Below are positions 43,001-50,548 of a DNA stretch of 64,000 nucleotides, piece after piece (within the stretch, counting starts at the first letter, position 1; the number at the start of each line of letters is the position of its first letter). Position numbers and translations under genes: made by a program. Below the pieces are notes generated by a model. That model was given only the letters and a program-made list of their open reading frames with translations. It did no database searches and was not told where the DNA came from. Source of the DNA: Sphaerolaimus hirsutus (Eukaryota > Nematoda > Chromadorea > Monhysterida > Sphaerolaimidae); NCBI GenBank assembly GCA_964036195.1, contig OZ038460.1:19121526-19185525 (forward strand), read 5' to 3'.

Positions 43001-45481
43001 AGCGGGCGGGGGGGGGGGGGGGGCTGAGGCCCCACCCCTCTCGGGGTGAGATCAGAAAGTGACCGGAAAATGCGATTTTTTCAACGTCAGCGTAAATTTT
43101 TTTTAGCATTTTGCGCGCATTTTCCACCAGAGATGAGATAATATCAACAGATTTGTTCCCTGTGGCCGCTAATCTTTATAAATACACTCAACGGTGTGTT
43201 TTTTGCTGTATTTATATGTATATTTACATACATATACAGTGTCCCATGGCGTTGGCGCCAACGCTAATGGCGCCATTTCGTGGCGCCAACTAATGGCCAT
43301 TCCGCCACTATGTAGGTAAAATTTGGAGGGGGCCCCCCGTTCGCCGGCCTCCGTAAACAAGCAGCCCCCCCCCGCTCAAAAATCCTGGATACGTCCCTGA
43401 GTCGAGGGACAAGTGAAATTGTGACCAGGGGTCCCATGGGGGCTGGGGGGTTACCTATCCTAATTGCCTACTATCCAAAGAAAATCGCCCAGCTATACAG
43501 CTTTCCTGAGCGATTTTTGAGAAATTTTGCCAAAATCGCTGATTTTCACGAATTGTTACCTTCTAAATTACTAATTATTACCAAATGAACCTTCTAAATA
43601 GGGTTGGGACGATATGACTTTTCGATATCGATATTCGATATTCGATATTTTTTTCTGAAAGTCGATATTCGATATCGATACGATATGGACCCTCGATATT
43701 CGATATGAAAAAATGGTCGATATTCGATATCGATATTCGATATTTTTTCAAAATTTTCGATATCGATATTCGATATGAAAAAATGGTCGATATCCGATAT
43801 TCGATATTCGATACGATATATCGTCCCAACCCTACTTCTAAAATACTAGTTCTAAGTATTAATGCCTTTCTACAGCCAGAAAGGTGTCAATTAGAAACTG
43901 ATATTAGCATCCTCACACGAGTATCACACACATACCCCCCCCCCCAAAGATGTTCATCCGCCGAGTGCCCAACCACCGGGGCAAGCTTTTAGTCGACGTG
44001 CGTCTGTGCCGGCCCAACCCAAAGTGCTACGTGTGCGCGCCCGGCCGCCGGGAAGTGTCGGTCAAGCTGAACTGCGGCTCGTTCACGCTGCGCATGTTGG
44101 ACGAGCGGGTGTTGAAGGGCGCCTTGAATATGTGCCAGCCTGATGTGACTTTGGCCGATCAGACTGGGACTATTGTGATCTCTAGTGAGCCCGGAGAGAC
44201 TGAGGGTGCGTTTGTAAATTATAAATTCTGATAAAGTTTTCGTAACTAATGGAATTTCTAGCGAAATAAGAAACCCCATTGAATGAGCCTTCTTTGAGTT
44301 AACCCCCACAAAATTTTCTGATGAAATAATCAAACCCCTGCCCTTGGTGTGGATGGTCGCAGTTTTTAAACGGCATTTTTAAACGCTGTCGTTTAAAAAA
44401 TGTTTTTTTCATTCCTTCCCCTGGGTTTAAATATTTCGAAGAAATACGGTATTAGCATTCCTGAAATAAACGTCTCCTCATTTTTGCTGAACGACTTAAA
44501 ACGGCGATTTTGAATTCATTTGTTTTCCTCTAGAATTTTCGATTATCGCACTTTTTTCCCCAACAACGTTTTCCCTTGCAGCTCTGATGGACAAAACTCT
44601 GTCTTCAATGAAGATTGTTCACGGCACGCGGTTGCTGTGCGACGAGTTCACGCAGCAGCTGGAATTCTGCCTTGTAATTGTGCACTCGTGCGTTTATTTA
44701 ATTATTTTTAAATACCAGTTTTGCAAAGTGATCTTTTTTTAAATAACACTGGCGTTGCACGTGTTTCGGAATCGGGATCGGCTTTTTGGGGATTTTGGGA
44801 TCGGGATTGAGGTTTCGGGATCGGGATCGGGACCACAAAATCCCGACCATTCTCGGGTTTCGGGATCCAGTTTGAACCCTACCTGCAACTGAATAAAAAA
44901 TGGATGAATCGTTTTCGCAGCGACTCGAGCCCCGACGAGCTCGGCGACGGCGCGGGCTTCGAGCTGCTCAACGAAATCCCGCCGCTGCACGAGATTCCTG
45001 ACGCCGACGCGCCCGCCGCCAGCGTCGCAGGTACGTTTTGTTATACTTTGCAATCGGTGTTGTGGTGTGATTACGGTACGGTGCGGATCTACGGTGAATT
45101 GTTTATTTATTATTGTGTGTATGTAGGTAATGTATTTACGATAGATGGCCACAATTCCGGTAATTAACGACACGGTCGGTTTTCCTTTCAGTTTCTGCAT
45201 GAGCATTCGAATTTTCTGATCAATCAATATTGAAAAGTGTATTTTAAAGAACATTTTCGTAGAGTTTTTTTAGTGTGGGGTTTTTTAATTTCAAAAAAAT
45301 CGCAGCCGACAAGGAACAATCTATCGATCTAGTAGAGGAATCGCCTAGATCGACCCTGAAACGGGCTGCGGGTGGAGATTCAGACAAGGATAGCCTGCCA
45401 GTGGATGTGAAACGGCGCAGGGTGTCAAATCCTGCTGGATGTGAAAATGGACAACAGCAGCCCGATGTTGTGCTGGAGTGA
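36922..45481 (+). CDS. UBA2: SUMO-activating enzyme subunit 2 (UBA2/SAE2), 14 exons
   Basis: Catalytic half of the nuclear SUMO E1 (with SAE1): it adenylates SUMO, holds it as a thioester on cysteine and passes it to UBC9. Exons: 36922-37068, 37577-37696, 39229-39328, 40404-40559, 40747-40822, 41254-41321, 41502-41626, 41875-41974, 42313-42482, 42655-42861, 43950-44205, 44582-44687, 44921-45030, 45306-45481. They sum to 1917 nt (638 residues; human 640). Seen: the nucleotide-binding [23 protein letters not shown], zinc cysteine pairs ECYEC (161/164) and KCYVC (449/452), catalytic Cys179 in GCTIRNTP, the ubiquitin-like domain, and a C-terminal SUMO-interaction-like SIDLVEE next to a basic KRRR. 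Intron 4 is a whole transposon and leaves VPP just before the catalytic site. The gene sits between the arms of an inverted duplication of the FAK 3' end. Confidence 0.95.
37577..37696 (+). CDS. UBA2: UBA2 exon 2
   Basis: Encodes [20 protein letters not shown] and [10 protein letters not shown], the signature adenylation segment of E1 enzymes, almost identical to human UBA2. Phase 0 at both ends. Confidence 0.96.
37839..39170 (-). mobile_element. hAT-like MITE (reverse) interrupted by a sister copy, UBA2 intron 2
   Basis: Starts TAGGGTTGGAAAAAAACG and runs as the reverse complement of the 16758 family. At 38270 a forward copy (38271-38974) is inserted, after which the outer copy resumes. The outer right terminus is decayed and its edge approximate. 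Confidence 0.85.
38271..38974 (+). mobile_element. hAT-like MITE nested in a copy of itself
   Basis: TAGGGTTGGCCGATG .. TTTTCCAACCCTA with a perfect 8-bp duplication GGTAGCAC (38263-38270, 38975-38982) made from the host element's own sequence. Confidence 0.92.
39229..39328 (+). CDS. UBA2: UBA2 exon 3
   Basis: Encodes [20 protein letters not shown] and VVLNALDNR, matching human YHDSIMNPDYNVEFFRQFILVMNALDNR. Ends one base into an Ala codon. Confidence 0.95.
39455..40147 (+). mobile_element. Tc1/mariner-type TIR element in UBA2 intron 3
   Basis: CACTCCTGGACAAATGCCTTTATCC .. GGGATAAAGACATTTTTCCAGGAGTG, flanked by TA. 693 bp with no transposase that I recognise, so probably non-autonomous. TA duplication and long TIRs fit the superfamily. 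Confidence 0.8.
40213..40338 (+). repeat. ATCGGG-type element in UBA2 intron 3
   Basis: TAGGGTTCAAACGGGATTGAC .. AATCCCGTTTGATCCC with GATCGGG units. Ends about 65 bp before exon 4. Confidence 0.7.
40404..40559 (+). CDS. UBA2: UBA2 exon 4
   Basis: Encodes [27 protein letters not shown] and [10 protein letters not shown]; Cys161 and Cys164 are the first zinc-binding pair. It stops at TATCCTG, one base into the codon that in other UBA2 proteins is the Gly before the catalytic Cys. Confidence 0.95.
40560..40746 (+). mobile_element. Foldback transposon forming the whole of UBA2 intron 4
   Basis: The intron starts inside CCTG|GTGGGAC and ends GGGAG|TGCCCCCTGG. Its arms are complementary runs of the AAATGTCATG/CATTTTACAGGG family seen at many other sites here. 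CCTGG is repeated at both sides, consistent with insertion at an ancestral TATCCTGGCTGC. The donor comes from the left junction, and the acceptor lies within the element's right end, so nine extra coding bases remain. Confidence 0.8.
40747..40822 (+). CDS. UBA2: UBA2 exon 5 (catalytic cysteine)
   Basis: Encodes VPP, then [20 protein letters not shown]. Cys179 is the SUMO thioester residue (human C173). The VPP comes from the end of the transposon that forms intron 4. No other upstream AG that I tested keeps the frame. Confidence 0.9.
41254..41321 (+). CDS. UBA2: UBA2 exon 6
   Basis: Encodes [20 protein letters not shown], matching human QLFGEEDADQEVSPDRADPE. Short exon between acceptor acgcag and donor gtgatt. 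Confidence 0.95.
41502..41626 (+). CDS. UBA2: UBA2 exon 7
   Basis: Encodes a variable Ser/Thr/Gly segment, then [20 protein letters not shown], matching ISTKEWAKSTGYDPVKLFTK. The start is set by frame and may be off by one base. Confidence 0.88.
41875..41974 (+). CDS. UBA2: UBA2 exon 8
   Basis: Encodes [20 protein letters not shown] and [13 protein letters not shown], matching LFKDDIRYLLTMDKLWRKRKPPVPLDW of human UBA2. Donor gtgcgt. Confidence 0.95.
42085..42262 (+). mobile_element. Inverted-repeat element, CACACACGCTAGTTGACATC family (UBA2 intron 8)
   Basis: TCCCACACACGCTAGTTGACATCGACACCAAATG .. CATTTGGTGTCGATGTCAACTAGCGTGTGTCCG. Near-perfect arms of about 45 bp. Confidence 0.85.
42313..42482 (+). 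CDS. UBA2: UBA2 exon 9
   Basis: Encodes an Ala/Gln-rich start, then [20 protein letters not shown] and EGAVLVWDK, matching LKDQQVLDVKSYARLFSKSI ... GAELIWDK. Confidence 0.93.
42655..42861 (+). CDS. UBA2: UBA2 exon 10
   Basis: Encodes [37 protein letters not shown] and [16 protein letters not shown], nearly identical to the human DFVTSAANLR ... KSMAGNIIPAIATTNAVIAG region. The donor gtttgt after NRA is chosen by homology to exon 11. Confidence 0.94.
42983..43399 (+). mobile_element. hAT-like element, CAGGGCCGTATCCAGG family (UBA2 intron 10)
   Basis: CAGGGCCGTATCCAGG .. ATCCTGGATACGTCCCTG with a perfect 8-bp duplication AGTCGAGG (42975-42982, 43400-43407). The interior includes GGCGTTGGCGCCAACGC. 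Confidence 0.9.
43599..43834 (+). mobile_element. Short TCGATAT-repeat hAT-like element (UBA2 intron 10)
   Basis: TAGGGTTGGGACGATATGAC .. ATATCGTCCCAACCCTA with a perfect 8-bp duplication CTTCTAAA (43591-43598, 43835-43842). Almost entirely TCGATAT repeats, without the unique core of the longer copies. Confidence 0.9.
43950..44205 (+). CDS. UBA2: UBA2 exon 11 (second zinc pair, ubiquitin-like domain)
   Basis: Begins in frame at an internal ATG after a C-rich acceptor (ccaaag). Encodes [20 protein letters not shown] (zinc Cys449 and Cys452) and the first part of the ubiquitin-like domain, ending [12 protein letters not shown], matching human TILISSEEGETE. Confidence 0.95.
44258..44449 (+). 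repeat. TA-target MITE remnant (UBA2 intron 11)
   Basis: TAGCGAAATAAGAAACCCC .. ATATTTCGAAGAAATACGG. Only the right terminus is clear. Confidence 0.55.
44582..44687 (+). CDS. UBA2: UBA2 exon 12
   Basis: Encodes [20 protein letters not shown], matching GSRLQADDFLQDYTLLINI of the ubiquitin-like domain. The donor gtgcgt after two bases of a Ser codon fits exon 13. Confidence 0.92.
44763..44881 (+). repeat. ATCGGG-type element (UBA2 intron 12)
   Basis: GTTTCGGAATCGGGATCGG .. GATCCAGTTTGAACCCTA. Left end not recognisable. Ends about 40 bp before exon 13. Confidence 0.7.
44921..45030 (+). CDS. UBA2: UBA2 exon 13
   Basis: Encodes [20 protein letters not shown] and an Ala/Pro/Asp tail, comparable to HSEDLGKDVEFEVVGDAPE. 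GC-rich exon with acceptor ttcgcag and donor gtacgt. Confidence 0.92.
45306..45481 (+). CDS. UBA2: UBA2 exon 14 (C-terminus)
   Basis: Encodes [14 protein letters not shown], a SUMO-interaction-like hydrophobic patch followed by acids, then [10 protein letters not shown], a likely nuclear-localisation cluster, ending at TGA 45479-45481. Human UBA2 has the same kind of tail (DDVLIVDSDEED and KRKLDEKENLSAKRSR). Confidence 0.92.
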
Positions 45482-45518
45482 TGTGCGTTTTTGTTGTATT
45501 TGCGTGTGTGCTTATCAG

Positions 45519-45715
45519 GTGGCGGGCCGCACCCTGTAAAGTGTCAAATGTCAGGTAAAATGTCATACAAATTTGTCAGATATAAAATATGACATGGACT
45601 GAAAAATTGCAACATGAAAAAGTTCGGTAGTACAAAATCTTTTCTTTGTTATTTTTATTGACATTTTGCGTGTCACCTGACTTTACACTTTACAGGGTGT
45701 GAGACTGCTCCCTGG
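45519..45715 (+). mobile_element. Foldback element just after the UBA2 stop
   Basis: CAGGTGGCGGGCCGCACCCTGTAAAGTG .. CTTTACAGGGTGTGAGACTGCTCCCTG. Likely in or next to the 3' UTR. Confidence 0.75.
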
Positions 45716-45747
45716 AATCATCTCAGTGGTAAGTCAAGTTTTAGTGC

Positions 45748-45915
45748 AGGGGTATCCTGCATTTTTACCCTCGCGGGAGTTAAAATAGAGCAAATTGCTC
45801 CCCCAGAGGGTGAGATACCTGGAAAAAAATTGGAGGACGGTTCAGGGGATAGTAGCCGAAAATTTTGCCTCTGGGTAAGGCGATAGCTGGGCAATTTGTG
45901 GGGTTACCCCCCCCC
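45748..45915 (+). repeat. Fragment of the CAGGGGTCTCC-type element
   Basis: GCAGGGGTATCCTGCATTTTTACCCTCGCGGGAG and ATAGTAGCCGAAAATTTTGCCTC recall the internal sequence of 57557-58530. Confidence 0.6.
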
Positions 45916-46190
45916 CCCAGGGCCGTATCCAGGGCTGCTGCCCCCCCCCCCTCCCGGGGCGAGACCAGAAAGTGACCGGAAAATGCGACTTTTTTAACGT
46001 CAGCTGAAAAATTTGCGCGCATTCTTCACCAAACATAAGGTATTATCGTCAGATTTGCTCCATGTGGCTGAGAATCGTTATAAATACACCCAATGTGGTG
46101 CTTTTTTAGTTTTGTATGTATATTTACATACATATACAGCGTTCCATGGCGCTGGCGCCAACGCCAATGGCGCGATGGCGTGGCACCTAC

Positions 46191-46465
46191 TAGGGTTCAA
46201 ATGTGAACGCAAACCCCAGCATTCATTTTATGCCACGTTTCTGGCATCCAACAGTGTTTTTAGACCTTTATGAACAACTGTGGATGCCAAAACATTGGCC
46301 AAAATCTCTATCCCAAGACCCCAATCCCGATCCCGAAAAAATGCCAATCCCGATCCCGATCCCGTGACCCCAATCCCGGCCAATCCCGATCCCGATCCCG
46401 ATCCTGAAATCTCAAAAAACCAATCCCGATCCCGATCCCGAAAAGTCAATCCCGTTTGAACCCTA
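46191..46465 (+). mobile_element. ATCGGG-type hAT-like element
   Basis: TAGGGTTCAAATGTGAACGC .. CCCGTTTGAACCCTA with 8-bp flanks GCACCTAC/GCGCCTAC (one mismatch). CCCGATCCCGATCC units fill the right half. Confidence 0.8.
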
Positions 46466-46549
46466 GCGCCTACTAATGGCGCCAGCGCCATGGCGCCATT
46501 CCGCCACTATGTAGCTAAAATTTTAGGGGGGGGGGCTGAGGGGGCAGGC

Positions 46550-46765
46550 CTGATACGCACACGTGCCCGATACGCACATATGCCCGTTTTTTTCACTTGA
46601 CACTTTTTCAAGTGATTTTCAGTTATGAGTAAAGTGAAAAAAAGTTGCGCAATGACATGAGTGAACTTTTTTCACTTCACTCATATCTGAAAATCACGTG
46701 AAAATGTGTCAAACGAAAAAAACGGGCATATGTGCGTATCGGGCACGTGTGCGTATCAGTGCACG
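46550..46765 (+). mobile_element. Palindromic element, GATACGCACACGTGCCCG arms
   Basis: CTGATACGCACACGTGCCCGATACGCACATATGCCCG is answered exactly in reverse by CGGGCATATGTGCGTATCGGGCACGTGTGCGTATCAG. Between them are further complementary blocks around AGTGAAAAAAAG. Confidence 0.85.
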
Positions 46766-47040
46766 CCCGGGCTGAGCCCCCCCCCCCCCTACGTCGGAAT
46801 CCGTAAACAAGCAGCCCCCCCCCCCGCTCAAAAATCCTGGATACGTCCCTGCCCCCCCCAACCCCTATTGGGGACCCCCGTTCAAGTGGTAAGTAAAATG
46901 ACACAAAGTTGTGACCCTGACTAGTGTTCTTAACCTTGTCACTTGACTCACCACTTATCAATTTTATGATTGCTTAATGCTTATCACCTTTCGTTTCACC
47001 TGTTCACTTGCGGAATCAGTACCTGGGTTTGTAATAAATC

Positions 47041-47830
47041 CCTCAATTTGTCAAGTGACGAGAAAAGGTTTAGGTGAAAAGTTGTTTTGTTAGTAATGAA
47101 TAAGACTTATTGCTTTCTGTGTAAGGTTTCTTTGCGATAATTTGCAATAACTTCTCTTGTCACTTTACATCGTAGAGTTCGATCAAATGCAGCTGTGGTG
47201 TATGCACGTATTCAGTAGAAAAGATGTTTTTATCTATAATATACTTTTGATCCATTGGTGCACATTGGCAAGTAGCCAAGTCTTGTCCAGTCAAACTGTT
47301 TTTAAACTTGTGGAAAGATGCCATGGTTTCAATGTCGTATTCCCCCCAACCCCTCCTTCTGAACTCTAAAGATCCAATAAAACGGAAAAAAATATATCAC
47401 CATCGGAAAAACTCAGTTTGTATCAGCAATGTTTTTTGAATATTTGAAAGACATTCATAAAGTGGAAGCGATAGTTTCATTCTTCAGTATAGACATTTCT
47501 GATTGGTCACTTTCGATTTATTATTGATAAAATTTTGGCTTTTTTATTTTATATTTTGTCAAAATTCTCAGTTTAATTTGGGGTTACTCCCGCGCGAACC
47601 AAAAGTTTCGTTTTGATTCAAAATCCCGACGACAAAGTGACTCCACATTGAATTAAGTGGGAAAATCACTCGCCTGAGTGAGTTATTCGAATAATTCCAT
47701 TTTTACATTTAAAGCTAAACATCACGATGGCATCTTGTCTCAGAATTCATTTTTACTTTTCGTATTTTATTTTTAATTGTAATTTTAAAATCATTTTCGA
47801 CACAAACTGAAAGTATTATTATTTGACCGA
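47041..47830. other. Intergenic AT-rich sequence
   Basis: No gene or element ends recognised. Confidence 0.5.
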
Positions 47831-47831
47831 T

Positions 47832-48556
47832 CAAGGACGTATCCAGGGGGGGGGGCTGCAGCCCCCCTTCCCGGGGTGAGACCTAAAAAGTCCCGGAAAA
47901 TGCAACTTTTCCTACATATTTTTCGATGTTTCTTAAAAAGTTTGCCCCCATGCATTGTATATTCATTGGATCGGTCCCTGTAAACCAATATCGTTCGAAA
48001 TGAACATATTTTTGCACCTGTCGCTGTACAGTGGTCCCCGGGTTAACGGTTTCCCCGGTTATAGGGTTCCCCGGGTTAATGGGTGCAATTTTGAAAAGCG
48101 GGGACACTAGCGAACAAAATTCCCCGGATTGAAGGGTTCCTCGCATTCCCGGGTTATCGGGTGGAATTTGGGAAGTTTTTTGCATTTTTTTATGTAAAAT
48201 TCCTTCAATTATCGGGTATTCAAGTGTAATAAAAACGGCATAAATGTAAACTGTGCTGTCCATGGAGTATAAATTTACATATGAACATCATAAATGCACA
48301 GCTTAAACGTTGCACAATTACTGCATTTAAAAAGCCTCATATTCTCGTATTAGTGATGTAAATGCTTGAAACGCCATGCACCAGCACTGCGACACTTCTA
48401 TAGTGCATCCCCCGGTTACCGGGTTCCCCGGATTATAGGGTGAGATTCCAAAAATTTTACTTCACCCGATAACCCGGGGATGACTGTATATGTATGCATA
48501 TTTACATACATATAAAGCGGTTCCTGGCGCAGGCGCCAACGCCAATAGCGCCCTGT
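47832..48556 (+). mobile_element. GGACGTATCCAGG-type element, truncated, carrying a pogo-like insert
   Basis: GGACGTATCCAGGGGGGGG at the left; GCAGGCGCCAACGCCAATAGCGCC at the right is internal sequence of this family. The right terminus is missing. Confidence 0.65.
48029..48486 (+). mobile_element. Tigger/pogo-like MITE
   Basis: CAGTGGTCCCCGGGTTAACGG .. ACCCGGGGATGACTG, flanked by TA. The interior repeats CCCCGGGTTA/CCGGATT units. The CAGT..ACTG ends with TA target fit pogo-group elements; there is no transposase. Confidence 0.82.
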
Positions 48557-48665
48557 GACCGATTACTTCTTCCAATGTGCACCGCACCAGAATGTTTGAT
48601 GTTTGTTTGTTTGATTGGGTTGGATGTTTCATGTGTGAAGTGCATTTCAGTACTCTATCGTGTAG

Positions 48666-48885
48666 GGCTGTAAACGCCCCACACACATTAGTTGACGGCC
48701 GAAACTTCGGTAACTGACAAATGAGATTTGGACGCATTTGAGTTCACTGGAATGAGGAGTCCGTCAACTACTGTTGACGGAGCACGTAAACTATTCATTG
48801 TGGTAATCTCAAATGTGTTTAAATTAAAACAGATAATCAGTTTAAAAAATTGCGGCCGCAAACTATTGTGTAGGGCTACAATGAT
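48666..48885 (+). mobile_element. Inverted-repeat element, CACACATTAGTTGACGGC family
   Basis: TGTAAACGCCCCACACACATTAGTTGACGGC at the left, GCAAACTATTGTGTAGGGC at the right, with inner complementary AAATGAGATTTGGACGCATTTGAG / CTCAAATGTGTTTAAAT. Ends diverged. Confidence 0.6.
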
Positions 48886-49235
48886 ACTTTTCACCAATTA
48901 ATAAAATTTCTCAGTATGAATATTGAAACCTGGTGTCACTCCCAAACCCTGTGAAATGTCATGCAAACTATTAAAAGTCATGTAATATGCCCTGTAAAAC
49001 CCTCCAATTTTTGTTTTTTACTGGAATTTTACTGAATTTTTCGTGTTGTTTTGTATGGTCTGTGAGTGGTCCCTGTATCCACTATGTGCATATTCTGAAT
49101 TGTGAGGCGTTCTTTTCGTGTTGCACCTTGTGTTCCCTTTGACATCCGTTTTTAAATGTCATCAAGTTCGTCAAATTCGATTTTGTACTGATTCTGCACT
49201 TTTGTCAATTTGCGAGGAAGTTTTTTTATCAGTTA

Positions 49236-49661
49236 TTGGGCTGTCGGGAAAGTTCGTTCCGTCTCTCCTTTGATCGTCGTGCATTGTGAGGTTTGAGTCG
49301 GTGTATAAAAGCTGGAATTATCGATCAATGTAAAATTCAAGGATAATAATTAACCGCGAAATTGATGACATAAAAGTAGATTATGATACCTATCTCCAAC
49401 TTTATGTTCCCAACTGATTTGACGTTGAAATTTCATCGAAAAATTGAAAACTCCAGAAACGGTGGATCGTGCTTGTCGAGTTGAGGGCATTATTAAGAGA
49501 TAGAATAGCGCTGGATCGACTTTTACGGTATCAATTTTGCGGTAAAATTTTATGCTTGACTAAATTCCAGATTATATACCCCAGCTGAATCCCCACTGAT
49601 CGTCCAGGACGATCCAATCTGAGACGATCTTGAAACGGAACGAACTTTCCCGACAGACCAA
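49236..49661 (+). mobile_element. mariner-like MITE
   Basis: TTGGGCTGTCGGGAAAGTTCG .. CGAACTTTCCCGACAGACCAA, TA at both flanks, 426 bp. The TIR length and TA duplication fit mariner. The interior is too short for a transposase and has only fragments of reading frame. Confidence 0.88.
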
Positions 49662-49842
49662 TACAACTGATAACATAAGTTTAAGTTAAAACGACTCAAT
49701 TTTTTTGTTTAATTGAGCAAAACAGCCAGATTTAAAAACTAACTTCCACTAAAGGCGCACTTAACCGTTCACTCAATAAATTTTCTTTTCTTCTCACCCG
49801 TCAACTCGCGGAATTGACGAATAAAAGAAAATCAATACGCAA

Positions 49843-49949
49843 TCAGGTGCACATCCCAGACCCTGTAAAATGTCAAATGTCATGTAAAATGCCCTGGAGA
49901 ATGACAAACCTACAGTTGACATTTTACAGGGTCCGGAACTGCCCCCAGA
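49843..49949 (+). mobile_element. Short foldback element
   Basis: CAGGTGCACATCCCAGACCCTGTAAAATG .. CATTTTACAGGGTCCGGAACTGCCCCC, a short member of the group that forms UBA2 intron 4. Confidence 0.75.
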
Positions 49950-50548
49950 GCAACAAAAAAGTTCTCGTCGTTTGACAAAGTGCAGAATAACCATGCTCTA
50001 CCGGTGGCAACATAAATCTGACGTTGTACTTTTGCCAATAAATTACCATTTCAAAAATACGTATACTCGAGTACTGAGTAGATACGTTTACGTTTCCTCT
50101 GATAAAGCGGTGCACATGAAAAAAATGGCGCCAACTATGTAAACATCTGGCGCTAATTTTAAAATTACGCGAAAATGGACTTATCTTCTTAACGCTTTTC
50201 CATCACTAACGACGGTTTCAAAAATGAAACTAGCACTAGGTATTGATCGTACATTTGTAGTAAATGTGAACACAAAAATTACAGAGATTCTAAAATGGGG
50301 CACATTATGTTTTGACACTGGGTTAATTAAATTATTTAAAAAAATCACAATTTACCAGATACAAAATCGTAAAAAAATATCTGCAAATCGTATGTATTTT
50401 ATCTGAATATTAACATTGTTCAGGCACATTACATTACGCATTATTTTAGCTCAATTAGCAACGATAAAAACACGTGACCAACAATCGATTTAAGGAATCT
50501 TTCACCACAAAAACACAACATTATGCATCCTCAACATAGGGTTGGCAG

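Larger units (their letters stand above)
45918..46851 (+). mobile_element. hAT-like element, CAGGGCCGTATCCAGG family, with two nested inserts
   Basis: CAGGGCCGTATCCAGG .. ATCCTGGATACGTCCCTG. The interior parallels 42983-43399 but is interrupted by 46191-46465 and by the palindrome near 46550-46765. Confidence 0.82.
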
